Source of the DNA: Gracilariopsis chorda
Lineage: Eukaryota; Rhodophyta; Florideophyceae; Gracilariales; Gracilariaceae
Length of the DNA: 64,000 nucleotides
Direction of reading: 5' to 3'
NCBI GenBank assembly: GCA_003194525.1
Contig: NBIV01000080.1
Location: 204,975 to 268,974 of the forward strand
Positions within the stretch are counted from its first letter, which is position 1, and every line of letters starts with the position of its first letter. Shown piece after piece: positions 32,982 to 43,996 of the stretch. The position numbers and the translations under genes are program-made. The notes beneath the pieces were generated by a model, which was given only the letters and a program-made list of their open reading frames with translations, was not told where the DNA came from and ran no database searches.

Positions 32982-34117
32982 CTATATGCTCTCCTTCCTG
33001 GACCTTCTCTGTTTTTGTTTCTTTTGCTCCCGCTCATGACCCTTTGCGCGGAGAATTCTCTCTTTATAACCAGATGGATTCAACAAGGAAGGGATAGGCG
33101 CTCTGCCATCCGAACGGCGCTGCTTCGGGAGTGCTTCACCATCGGCACTTCTCTTGGTCGTAGCGACGACTTCAGCACTCTGAAGGTTCTCAGTCACGAT
33201 GGACACGGTATCAGACCTCTTCTGTGCGCCGGACGAAAAATCTCTCTGTTCCTCTCTGCTTTCCGACACCTTTCGAGTCTCTTCGGGTCTGATACATCTC
33301 CAACAATTAATCTCAGAGTGACCAAGCTTTCCGCACCTAGCACACCTTCTATCACGGTGTGGGTTCGCATCACACTGAGACGCGTAGTGACCGGGCTTCC
33401 TACAGTAGGCGCATGTTTTCTCGTAATCTCTGCGCTCCGCCTGTGACTTCTTAACAATGAGAAAGAGCCCTGCAAACTGTTCCGATAGCTCATCGACCTT
33501 CGACTCTAAACTTTGGGAAGAATAATCACCATGTGACCTCAGATTCTGGACAATACGCTTAGGTGGGGTCATGAATGAAACATGAGAGCCCATTTCTTTC
33601 TTGGCAGCGTCGAAAGCTTTCACTTGAAACTTCAACTGATCAAATTTTCTGCACCACGAAAGATGACGAACTGGGCTAGATCGGTGTATTTTATATTCGC
33701 TTTCCTTAAGAGGCCAAACTTTGCCTTGACATTGAATCCTGCTTTCTGGAAAAGGTTGTACATATAACTCAGGGAACCAACCAAATCTCCATAATCCAGT
33801 TTAGCAGAGACTGCAAGACGAATATCTTCCTCAGGTTCTTCGACTTTTCCGAAATGATTGATAAATGCTTGCTTCACAGAACGGTAATCCTTTGTTTCCT
33901 CAGAGAGCGAACCGTTAATGGCACATTTGTCATAGTAGAACTCAAAGGCCTTCTTTTCTAGGAACCCAAGCAGCTGTAATGCCATATCCTCTTCGGACTT
34001 TTCTCTCATTGCAACATTCTCAAAGTAGAAGAAGAACTTCATATAATCAATAGACGATCCATCAAAAGAGTTAAAAGAAGAACCGGCTTCAGAAAGACTC
34101 CCTCCTCGAGAGTATCA
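32982..34117 (-). pseudogene. gag: Gypsy-1 gag (capsid and two zinc knuckles)
   Basis: Two overlapping frames separated by a 1-nt shift near 33633. The upstream part has SFDGSSIDYMKFFFYFE and EFYYDKCAINGS (capsid-like, helical). The downstream part has two CCHC knuckles, CAYCRKPGHYASQC and CARCGKLGHSEINC, then a Lys/Arg-rich tail. The capsid frame is open almost to the LTR edge, with no room for a normal leader, and I do not see a standard TGG-type primer-binding site. Confidence 0.8.
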
Positions 34118-35184
34118 TGTGGGCGCCATCACGAGACGGTGACGCAGTGGGCCAAAATAAATTACAAATTAGCCTAAAAAGGGTGTTCCTCGTAGCTCAA
34201 AGCCCCAACAAAATGAAAAGTCACAAACAAAAGATCAAAATAACAACCAATGCAGGGACCAAAAGGACTCAACATGCAACGATAAACACAAATACAAGAG
34301 AAGAGCCCAAGGCTCAATCCAAAGAAAAACGTCTTGATACTTCCTGAAACGGCGCACAACCCAAGCATTATTTCGAGGGTCACTAGGAGTCAGATTCCCG
34401 GCTTCCGGTAAGACACTCCGGATTTGAAGTGATTTCTGCAGCGTACCCACTTCTGCAACAACCACAATCAGGTGCGTACAATCCTTACAGGGCTTCCAAA
34501 GGAGAGCTACTAACAGCGGGATATGCTTTCACTCTATACCCCATCTGGCCCTTTGCAGGAGAGGTTGCACGTCACGTCGCCTGCGGACAGCTTCCCGTCA
34601 AGCACTTCCGTCCAAAAACCACCAGGTCTTTCGACCGTCACCGTTATCCGAGCAAAGCTCCGGTGGGGGCTCACAGACGACAGAAGCGCCTTTAGTACAC
34701 ACTACCCGTCTCCCGTCCACGCCAAGGGCGCTTCAACCGGTCTCAGCGACGGTAATGCCCCACCCCAATTATGCACAAAGCGGCAAGCGCCTCAGTACAT
34801 GCGGTAGAGAGTTGATGACTGATAGTAAAAGTTGAGACAGTGGTGGAGGTGAGTACTGTTTTACATGTGGGTCTTTACATGAGTCCAGACCGAAGTCCAA
34901 GGCTCAACATCGCCCTTTCATAGAGTCAAAAAGCACCCAAAACAACACAGAAACGCATTACTACTTTCTACTTACGCATGTGTGCGTCTAGGTTACTCCA
35001 TTGGCTTCCAAAAGCCTCTGGAGCTGCACACTAACCAATATTTATTTAGCAAATGGCGCCTGCATCACAGAGATACAGTAGTAATGCTGGGCCAGCGAAG
35101 CTTAGAATGCTCCAGACACTGCTGGAGCACTCTACACGTTTGTTCTAGCAGTGCTGGAACATTCTACTAATTTCGAGACCGAAA
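34118..35184 (-). repeat. Gypsy-1 5' LTR
   Basis: 1067 bp, nearly identical to 28438-29504 (scattered substitutions only). In transcription direction it starts TTTCGGTC (the other copy TGTCGGTC) and ends GGCGCCCACA. Confidence 0.95.
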
Positions 35185-35189
35185 CAAAC
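35185..35189. repeat. Target-site duplication, right copy (Gypsy-1)
   Basis: CAAAC directly after the right LTR. Confidence 0.85.
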
Positions 35190-35860
35190 CGATATGGAAT
35201 GGAACATTTAACCCCAGCCAGCTTATACTCTATAGGCGGCGGATATCTCCCAAATGCCATTTCATTAGTGAGAGGAGAGGCCTCCAAAACATTGAGGTCG
35301 TTTAAGCTACCGGGCATCCCGAAGAATGCTTGCCATATCCGTAGTTTATTGTCAGCTACTTCTTCCAGTGTTAGACACGGTCCCCCTTCTTTCCCCTGAT
35401 ACTGTCCATTTATTGCGGTAGTGCAGTTTTTCCATACCCATTTACAGCAATCTATGCTGCCGAGAAGTCCAGGAAACCCAGCTTCTTCTGATTTGCTCAG
35501 TATTCTCTTTAGGTCTGAAAATTTGCGGTACCGTAGATATTCCCCAGAGAATCGAGTAACAACTGCACTTGTAAATCGTTTGAGGCACTCATTTGCTGTA
35601 GATTATACCATTCGCAAATACTCATCAACGCTGTCCGCCGCACTCCCATACGCCAGTATGCGAAACGCACATGCTGCCATCTTCAACGCAGTCAATCCCC
35701 ATCTTCCATTAGCATCCTTTCGTTGCACGAAGTAGAAATCTGTTTCGCACACACAAGAGAGTGTAATATCAAAAAGAGCTCGCGTGACATGGAAGCTGCG
35801 CTTGAACTGCTCTTCGCTGTACACAAAATATAATGCAAAGTAATCTTGGTAGAGCCGCAT
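35190..35860 (-). pseudogene. PIF/Harbinger transposase, N-terminal part (upstream of the Gypsy-1 insertion)
   Basis: The minus-strand reading starts near 35860 with MRLYQDYF, then RRSFHVTRALFD-type sequence, DFYFVQRKDANGRWGLTALK and ILAYGSAADSVDEYLRM, all motifs of the Plant_tran family (FVQRRDACGRLGLSxLQK, LAYGxAADxxDEYLR). Next to the insertion comes GMPGSLNDLNVLEASPL, the second catalytic-Asp motif (GMPGSNNDINVLDRSPLF). Frames shift between about 35600 and 35320. The rest of the protein lies left of Gypsy-1. Confidence 0.8.
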
Positions 35861-36470
35861 TGCACCTACCTCTCTGTGTCGTTCTCTGTTTTGCGTCTTG
35901 CCAGTACTCGAACCGCCCCACTGCAGTTGCGGTTTATCGTCTTCACTGCTTGTTTCGAGAAGATCTAATGCAAGAGACTAAGCTTTTGACTTCGATAACT
36001 CGTTCTGAAGTACCACGGAATCGTTTTACATTGTGTGCTATGTGGGAACTGAGCATTGGCTTGCTGACACGGAGGCAGACGAGCTCTTTTCACTTGAAGC
36101 TCTGTCAGTACAGCTCAGAAAAGGGAGCGGATTCGTCTTGACAAAGATGGTAAGAGCTCGACGACGCCTGAACGCCAATGAATCACATGGACGTCTCGGA
36201 GTCTGCACTGCGAAGGCACTTGACGGGTGGAAAAGTCTGCCTCTTGATCAAAGTAGCAAAATCCTTTCTTTTACGTCGGCAAATAGTCTGCTGACATATA
36301 TGCATCGTTTTGCTTCTATTCTTCAAACTTCCGGGAGTTGGTAGAGATTCTCTAACGCACGCGACCACGGCGAGCAGATGATAAAGTTAGCCATGTTCCC
36401 ATGGGGTGATGAAATTTCCTCTCTCCACTTTGAGGTGAGATTTGGGTGATATGGTCCCATGTCACCCTTT
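35861..36470. other. Spacer with a short unassigned plus-strand frame
   Basis: A plus-strand frame at 36033-36344 (KMVRARRRLNANESHGRLG...) has coding-like composition but no family I know; it may be a fragment of another element. The right end of the PIF element should lie here, but I could not locate its terminal repeat. Confidence 0.3.
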
Positions 36471-36582
36471 CAGGGTGAGTGAGTCACACCGCGTGGTGAG
36501 TCTCACACAGAATTGAAGTGATATCACCCCACCCCTCACCCACCGCGACCTTGACCTCACCGCGTGGGACCGCATCACTCCT
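36471..36582. repeat. Left terminal inverted repeat of the piggyBac-like element
   Basis: Imperfect inverted match to 40970-41080; the best block is the last 40 bp, with GCGTGGGACCGCATCA identical. Confidence 0.75.
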
Positions 36583-36870
36583 TTCTGATAGGATCACAAT
36601 TTCCGGTGTATATTGCCGTTCATTGTAAGGAACGCTTCAAAGCGCTGATTGCCCTGATTCCTAACGTTTGTCACAGACCTATTGTTTCCATTTATCACCA
36701 ACGCACCAACGGAGACACCACAGCGGACATTAAGAAAGAAAACCACGAATGGGTATTCAAATCAAAACTTTATGTTCACATTAGAGCGTCAGATTAAGGC
36801 AGTAAGAAGCACACAATCATCTAGAGTTAATAAACCTTCCAGCGTTTGCCCTCGGTCATCTAAGAACTGC

Positions 36871-39800
36871 CTACGATTGCAATGCTTTGCTGTTCAGCTT
36901 CTGAAGCTCATCATCAGGTATCTCTGCTCGTAATATGCTTGATTCCGAATGCCACTTTGGCCAACATTGAGAACAAATTGCTTGCTTGCAAACGCTACAC
37001 CACATTTTTTGACAAGCTCCGTTTTTCATTCTAAACTCCTTTCTGTTCTTGTTAATTGTTCGACTGTACGAGCAAAGGGAACAGTATGCATCTTTTCCCG
37101 TCACCTTTCTGTGCATCTCTCTGCTTCTGATTCTTCGCTACTTGTCCTCTTCATGATTGTACATCTCAACAATATCACGGCGACACAATGGATCACCTAC
37201 AAAAAAGGGAAATTGCAGAGCTGGTGTACTAGCATTTTCATTCGTACTTGCGCATGTTGAAGTTTCGGGGCTCATTAGAGCTTCTCCAACGTATTCATTT
37301 GCTAGTCGTCGACCATAATCTGCAAATGACGAACACTTATACACGCTTTTTTGCATTGCTCTGTAACCCCTTTTAAAATCACTTTCGTATCTCTCTGATA
37401 AATGTCCCTTTTTCCTTGCCAACGACAGGTGATGTACAACAGCCGCGTTACTGACTTTGGGACACAAGAGGTGGCCAACGATACTCACAATAGGGGTTTC
37501 GCCAACGTTTGTGTAGCAAAGGTCAGTCATTGTCCCACTAGATTCATCGACCCCACCTTTAAGGTGGTTCCAGTATACAAATACTGTCGGTCTTATCTTT
37601 TGCGCAGGAGGCAGAGTGCTACGCTTGCGGGCAAGTGAGTGGTATGCTTGACTTAAACTGTAATAAGACGCATACGAATACGAATCTGACGAATGATATG
37701 TCTGCAGAAGCCCGTCGTACTCATTCGGTATCCTTGACGACTCCATTTCGATCCATTGAAAAGCGCCAACTCGCACAGCAGCAAAAATGTAGTCATATAT
37801 TGACGTTAAACTGTGGTGGAAATTCACGATGGCCACGTAAAGTATCTCTCCAACAACGCAATTGCTGCCTTTAGCAACAACAAACATTACAGTTTTGAGG
37901 TTCAAACACAACGCATGATGCAAACACTAGATACGATAATCTGCAGACGGGACCAGGTCGTGAAACTGTTTGATAGATTCTTCATTATTTCCAATGTAAA
38001 ATAGGAAGCAGCATAGTATTTATTCCTTTTTACACGCGCTGCCTCAATCTTGTTAAGGGACTTCATCGTCTTAATCTCAACTGCGCATACTAGTAGGTCG
38101 TTCTTGTCATTACTGAAGCACAGAAAAGCGTCCGGACTGTCGGAAACCATAGGATTTCTCTTCGACGACAACAAAAATGTTGTTCGTATATCCTCATCTT
38201 TAAACGTCCCTCCTGAAAGTGCAGTATCTTCAGTGGAGAACAGACTTCCACTTGTCACAGCGTTCCCTTCAAAAAAAGATGGTAGAGCCTTCAGTACTTG
38301 TGGTTCGTTGAAACTACCTTCCTTCATTCCTGATGTAGTGATAAGAGGTTTCATAATCCAAGAAGGTAGTGACGCTTTGTAAAAGCGCTCCAGAAGTTTT
38401 CGTTTCTTTGTGTCCCTTTGTTTTGCAGGTGTTACGTATTTTGTTGTGGAAGTTACCAACTGAGCCACGCTATTGTCAACACTGGATTTAAGTTCCATTA
38501 CTTTATCGATCAGTGGAGACTTTCGGAGATCTTGGGACTGTCAGTGGCCATCCGCTGTAAGAATAGAAAGAATCGCGTCTTAGTCTTTGGTTGAAGGCTC
38601 TCAACTATTGCAGACATGAGGCAGGACACAGCGTGCTCTTTCTGATTCGGGTTCGGCGTAGAAGTTACTTGCAGATTCAAAGAGTGGCACAATAAATTCA
38701 GTTTGGACATAAGGTTTTGCTTTGTCACATCCTCGCTTGTCGGAAATGTGACAACCCAATTGTCCAATTCTTTCCCACTGACAAGGTAGGAAAGTGCTTC
38801 AATGCTATCTTCATGATCCTCCGCTATGGCACGTAGAAACGCTTGAGATGTGCGCGACGTGAATTGAAAGGCTCGGTCCAAAACCAGCCCAGGTCCTGAG
38901 ATTGGAGTAATGTTATCTCCTCGACATTAGAAAGCGCTTGGCGTACTTTCATCCTCGGCGCCATAGCACTGACACCATTTCCAAGGTATCCCTCGTTTGC
39001 TGCTTGTGAAACAGAACAATCGTAGAACAAGTGAAACTGTTGTCTTTCGGCTGACGTTCGCTGATGTTCATGACCAGCTCTTGGAATCAAAGAGAACTGG
39101 GTAGCAGAGAAAAGGCGGTCGTTGTTATGATACACGGCTGCAATACGGGCACTAACGCTCTCGCGATACACCATTGCTTCCACATCTCTTCCAAACAATG
39201 TGTTCAGTTTTCTCCGTGCACTGTATTTCGCTCTGCAACCGCGTTCACTTTCAACCACCCCATTATGTCATTTTCGTACAGCGCCATCCCCAAAAACAAA
39301 GGGATACTCTAAACTCGTTTTGTGCGTCCCAATTCCCGTTACACCGATGCGATCATTAATGCAATCGATGGATCATTTCGATTTATAGCCTCTGTCATAT
39401 TCAAACAATGCGCCTGACATGGGTCTCACAGGACCTGCAGTAGGAACACCTTGAATGAGCCGGATCAAGTTTTCCCATACATCTGTTACTTTTTCGCCCG
39501 GTCTCGAGTAGTGACTGGCGAAAAAGACAGGATTGAAAGCGGAGCAGATCGCGTTATTGACAGGACCAAGTGCCTTCTATGGATTGTTGACGTGGGACAT
39601 TGTGATCAGTTGTGCAACTGCCTTTGATCGCAATCGCTGGTGGTCGTCGTCAAGGGTAAATATTCTACCGCCTGGAACATGAGGAACAATCGATTGATAG
39701 CAGCCAACGCATCCTCGAGTTCTGTTATAATTGCTTTTGCCCTTTGAGGAAAATTGGACCATCCATAATCCGAAATCCTCAACTCTTTGTCTCCTGCCCT

Positions 39801-40860
39801 GTGTACAGGACAATTATGACCATATATCAGAGTAGCGATCACCTGAGATACCCATTTGGAAAAAGAACTCCTTGTTTCGCTTCGTCGTAATTGTCCCTAC
39901 AGTTGATGAAGAAGATGCGGCTAATACATGCAAAATGAGAATAACTTTGAATTCAAAAGCTGTGGTCGGATTCTTATTCTTGAGTTTCAGAACTCGGTTA
40001 ACATTTGATACGATCTTCATAAGGACTTTTTGGGCAAGAAAACATCCAATAAAGTCAATCTACTCAAGTTTTTCTCAGTAATAAGGTCCTTTGTGCCAAA
40101 CCTTTCTTGGACTTCTAGTTTTACTTTTCGTAGAATATAGTTCGTCTCCGAAACAAACTTCATTCCCAGCCGTTCGTTAATACCGTCTATGTCAAGCAAC
40201 AATGATTGAAACGAAGAAGAATGATTCCACTCTTTAACCCCCCCTGTTTTTGCCCGTAGATCTCGATCTCTTTGGGACATACTACTGGACACATTTTCAA
40301 CAGAATTGCAGGATTCCAATGTATCGTCCATCAGTGCATCAATTCCATCATTCAAAAGTGAAGACCAAATGTCTTCTACGGCTATCTGGCGAGCATCATT
40401 TGCTTTGGAACTGCGCATTTGAGTTCTTCGACGTACCCTGCTGATATCGTTTTCAACACGTAGTTGACATAGCTCTTGCTCTGGAATTTACGATTCATTA
40501 TCTACGTTCGTTGAAATACTCTTTGTGCAATTGGTTCCAGTACTTCTGTGTTCTGTGTCATGAAAACTGTAGTGGGTATCGTCGGGTTCACCAACCGAAG
40601 CAAACGTAAACATTGGTATCACTCCCTACCGATTGTTAATATTGGTCTGAGATCCAGCGTTTGCTGTTATGGCGTTGCACTCAGAGTCTATTTGCAGTGC
40701 CGAGTTGTTTGGTGCATTAGAAGGTAATATTCGTTCATGGTTGTCAACTGAGGAAATAGTTGGTGATTTGGATCTGCCTAATTTACGCAATGAAATCATT
40801 TCAACTCCGTTGGTGTAAGATACAATAGGGGAAAAACATGGCGAATTTTCATGGCCTGTC
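36871..40860 (-). pseudogene. PiggyBac-like transposase with a possible inserted PD-(D/E)XK domain, heavily broken
   Basis: Protein pieces read in order on the minus strand through many frameshifts. First comes a polar N-terminus, then RVLKLKNKNPTTAFEFKVIL and MGISGDRYSDIWS. A YDRGYKSK motif with downstream GVTGIGTHK (about 39395-39330) resembles the second catalytic Asp segment of piggyBac enzymes. Conserved-looking RRKLNTLFGRDVEAMVYRES and SAMAPRMKVRQALSNVEEIT follow, then a segment with NEPQVLKAL (about 38300), SPDAFLCF (about 38130) and CAVEIKTM (about 38075), a typical E...D...ExK nuclease arrangement. YWNHLKGGVD (about 37550) corresponds to the GGVD of the third piggyBac Asp. The C-terminus (36871-37116) has a Cys/His cluster (CSLC...CQKMWCSVCKQAICSQCW) like the piggyBac C-terminal zinc finger. 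Superfamily by motif order; moderate certainty. Confidence 0.5.
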
Positions 40861-40969
40861 GAGGGTGTGTAGGTATCAATATTTGGCAGGCATTTTTTGC
40901 AGGTTTTCGTTGAAGGGAGAGGAGATCTCGTCATTGAAAGAGGGGATAATTTACAGGTCTCTTTAACGA

Positions 40970-41080
40970 GGGATGATGCGGTCCCACGCAGTGAGTTCCA
41001 GGTCGCGGCGGGTGATGGATGGTGTGATTTCATCCCTATTCAGGGTGAGTCTCACCGCGCGGTGGGATTCACCCACCCTG
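40970..41080. repeat. Right terminal inverted repeat of the piggyBac-like element (truncated at its outer edge)
   Basis: Reverse complement aligns with 36471-36582. The outer edge is interrupted by the Gypsy-2 LTR at 41082. Confidence 0.75.
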
Positions 41081-41081
41081 G

Positions 41082-41634
41082 TGTAGTACAGTGGCTCCTA
41101 AGGAAATATGGTGGTGTGGTTTTATGGCGTGATATTCCTAAGGAGGGCTCGTATTTAATTAACTGAGCAGCGTGGTGCATAATTCGGCCCGCGTGCGCTA
41201 CAGTATCCTTAAGGGACGGTAGAATTTATGTTTATTTTATTTAATTTGTGCGGGTAATTACTACAGTAGTGAGATTTGGTGAGGCAGGGTCCCGGCTTGA
41301 TACTTAATCTGCCGGTCGAGCTCCACCTCTGGAGAAGTAAACCATGCACCTTTGAGTCTTCATCTACTTTTCCGGTTGGAGACTCTCGTCGATCATCCCA
41401 AGGTTTCTAAGCCGCCGATCCCCAGGTCTCCTCATAGCATCGCCTGTAGGAGCATTGTCCGCCCAGTGAACCTCCCCCTCCGCTTGGTGTTTGCGGATCC
41501 CCTTTAAGAATTCCCCCGGCTCACGACAGCAAATACTGGAGACCACTTTTAGGAACTCGCACCTTTGGAGTCAACAAAAACTCCTAACGGACATTGTGCC
41601 CTACTACCTCGAAAGGAGAACTGACAGTACCACA
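41082..41634 (+). repeat. Gypsy-2 5' LTR
   Basis: Starts TGTAGTACAGTGG and ends GTACCACA. 553 bp, nearly identical to the right copy. TGG starts 2 nt after its end and could open a primer-binding site, though I cannot name the tRNA. Confidence 0.93.
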
Positions 41635-41788
41635 ACTGGTCTACCGAACTAGAAGGTCAGTTTCCTAAAGTATTCGCCAACGTCGCGACAGAACAGTGTT
41701 TCTAGTTTGCAACGATCGGACCCAACAGTGGAATTCTTCCTTAAGGTGATTCGGAAGTGGAAGAAAGTCACCCCCGACCTAATCCTAT

Positions 41789-43996
41789 ATGGACCCCTCA
41801 GAACCCCCAATGGAAACCCCCATACAAAACCTTCAAGCAACCAACTCCCTTGGTGGGCGCAGCACGCGCAGCGCTCCCCAGGAGATGGCCGCCAGACTGG
41901 AGGACCCTGAAAGTCTCCTTAGGAATCCTGGCTCCTCTGTGGAGCGTTTCAGGAATCGCCTTAGGAGAGTGCACGATCGGAGGCAAGCGGAATCCCCCGC
42001 GACACCTCTGGAGAACGCCGACGTGGAGGTTGAAGAACCGCACACGGCATCGCAGCCGCCGCCTCAGGAGCTGCAGGGACGGGAACACCCGGAGGCTAAC
42101 TCCCTCCTGGAGTCGCTGGCCCCGCGCCTTACAGATTGGCTCTCGCAGGAGCTGGTTGAAAGAATACCTGCAGGTGTAGAGGCACACTTCGGAGCGCGCT
42201 GCCACCTCTTTGTGGAGGAAATCGCAATGGATTCCGACCCCTTCCTAGAGGTGATCTCAGATGTTATCCGTGCGGAGGTTCGTTCCCAAACCGCGCAGCT
42301 GCTCCCCGCAGCGGCCTTTCAAAGTTATTCTTCCATACAGGAGAGGTTCCCTCTATCAACACCTAAGATGACCCCGGGCAGAGAAGGACAGGATACTGCC
42401 ATAGGGAAACGGGACCACCTCAGGAATCTTGCTATGCACCGTTTGGACCTGACGGCCCACGGAGGAGGACAGGATACTGGTCGCGAAGGAATTCACCCTA
42501 GGAGAGAAGGACAGGATACTCCTCGGGTGGATCGCGATAACGGGGGTATCGTCAGTCACCCAGACCACCTAAAAGAAAGACGCCAAAAGAAACGGAGGGA
42601 GAAAAGAAGAAAGCGAGACACCGATTCGGAGAGAAGCTCAGACTCTGAATCCGTAAACAGCTCCAGCTCGGAGGACAGTATACCTCCGAAGGAGAAAAGC
42701 AGAAGGGTCAGGAAGGTCGTCCCGCTTAACGACCTCTTCGCCAAAGTGGTGGATTATGACACCTACAGGTTGAATGATCGCTCCACTCTTTACGACGCGT
42801 CGGTCGCTAAACGACTCACGAAGATCCAGCGCCGGATGGATATCCAGATGAAGGAGCAATCCTTCTCTGGTGAAGACCCTATCTCGGTGTTGAATTTTCT
42901 CACACGCTTCCGTTCGGCGTGTAATACCAATGGTGTCCATGAAGGTTCCGCCGTATGGTGCTTTCAGTTCTACCTCACAGGCCAAGCGCACTCGCTGGTG
43001 CAGCCGCGCCTCACGGGGGAGAGCACCATTGTGGATGACCCTGGAACGGAGATCTTGAAGACGTACCCGGAGGTGGTGAATTTCCCCCTCAAAAGGTACG
43101 CAACGGACGAGGTGATAGCAGATGCTGACGCTGAAGTCACCTCCTATAGGCAGAACACGGGGATGACCGAGACGGAGTTCTCACAGAAGCTGTGGACTAA
43201 GGCCCTACGGTGTGGGAACGTGTACTCCGAACGGCGGTTGAAGTCGTTGTTTGTCGAGGGACTCCTTCCCTCGATCCGTGCCAGGGTGCGTAATCACCTG
43301 ACAACGCACCCAAAGACCACCTATACGGAGCTAACGCGTTTCGCAGAATCCTATGGGGATACCCACCTTGCGGCTCGTCGCAGCCACGCACCACTATTGG
43401 ACAAACCGACGGCCTCAAGGAACCGTCGGGCTTCCGCCCTGACGTTGGACTCCAGCACCTAAGAAGAGGCCGAAGAGCTCACGCTCGTGGGAGAGCAAGA
43501 GGCCCTTGCCCTCACATACGCCTCATCTCAGGGAGCACCATCTACGACGAGGACACCCTCGTCTCCTGGTTCGTACGCCTCGGCAGGATCTTACAGGAGT
43601 ATCCGATTCGCGAACCCTCGAGGCTACCCACCGCCTTGCAGGATTTGCTTGTCTCGAGAGCCAGTAGACTGTACTACTCTCACCCCGGCAATGAGAGCCG
43701 CCATCCTGCAGGAACGGGAGAAGAACTTCCAGGACCTGAAGGACACACCAACGGAGAGCGGAAGTTATCGAACCGCGTATCGCGACATCCGCTCCCCTCA
43801 AAGAAACTACGGTTACCGCGCTCCACTGGGAGTGCAACCTGTTCCACTGTCACTTGCGCCGTCAGCGCAGGTGCTGGTATCGAAAGAGGTTGCACCTCAG
43901 GGGAACACGTCGCATCTCGATGCGCAACCGCAGCAGCCGTCCCCTACTGGAGCTCAGCCCCCCTCCAACCAAGAAAACCTTCAGGGCCACGCGTAG
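41789..43996 (+). pseudogene. gag: Gypsy-2 gag
   Basis: ATG at 41789 after a 154-nt leader. The N-terminal third is Arg/Glu/Pro-rich. A coding repeat EGQDT/GGQDT occurs three times. A very basic, Ser-rich linker (KERRQKKRREKRRKRD) leads to a capsid-like helical domain (VVDYDTYRLND...MKEQSFSGEDPISVLNFLTRF...LFVEGLLPSIRARVRNHL), the retrotransposon gag fold. A TAA at 43460-43462 interrupts the frame, which stays open to 43996 and includes one short Cys motif (CRICLSREPVDC) instead of clear CCHC knuckles. The capsid would package element RNA. Confidence 0.8.
42386..42520 (+). repeat. Three in-frame copies of GGACAGGATACT in Gypsy-2 gag
   Basis: Copies at 42386-42397, 42467-42478 and 42509-42520, spaced 81 and 42 bp, all in the gag frame and encoding GQDT each time. 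Suggests a duplicated short peptide module. Confidence 0.8.

Larger units (their letters stand above)
28438..35184 (-). mobile_element. Gypsy-1: complete Ty3/Gypsy LTR retrotransposon, minus strand
   Basis: 6747 bp with two nearly identical LTRs of 1067 bp (28438-29504 and 34118-35184), TG...CA ends, and CAAAC duplications on both sides. Gene order on the minus strand is gag, protease, reverse transcriptase, RNase H, integrase, the Ty3/Gypsy order. The integrase ends with a GPY/F-like region and there is no chromodomain and no antisense gene, unlike the two other Gypsy elements here. The genes carry stops and a frameshift, so the copy is not autonomous, but the matched LTRs and intact duplication show that insertion was fairly recent. 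It sits inside a PIF transposase gene. Confidence 0.95.
36471..41081 (-). mobile_element. Degenerate DNA transposon with long terminal inverted repeats, piggyBac-like
   Basis: About 4.6 kb bounded by inverted repeats of roughly 110 bp (36471-36582 and 40970-41080). They contain several GGTGA/TCACC words, a shared block GCGTGGGACCGCATCA near the inner edge and an ACCGCGYGGTGAG block near the outer edge. One long decayed minus-strand transposase lies between. The right end is cut exactly by the LTR of Gypsy-2, so the true outer end and target duplication are lost. Confidence 0.65.
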
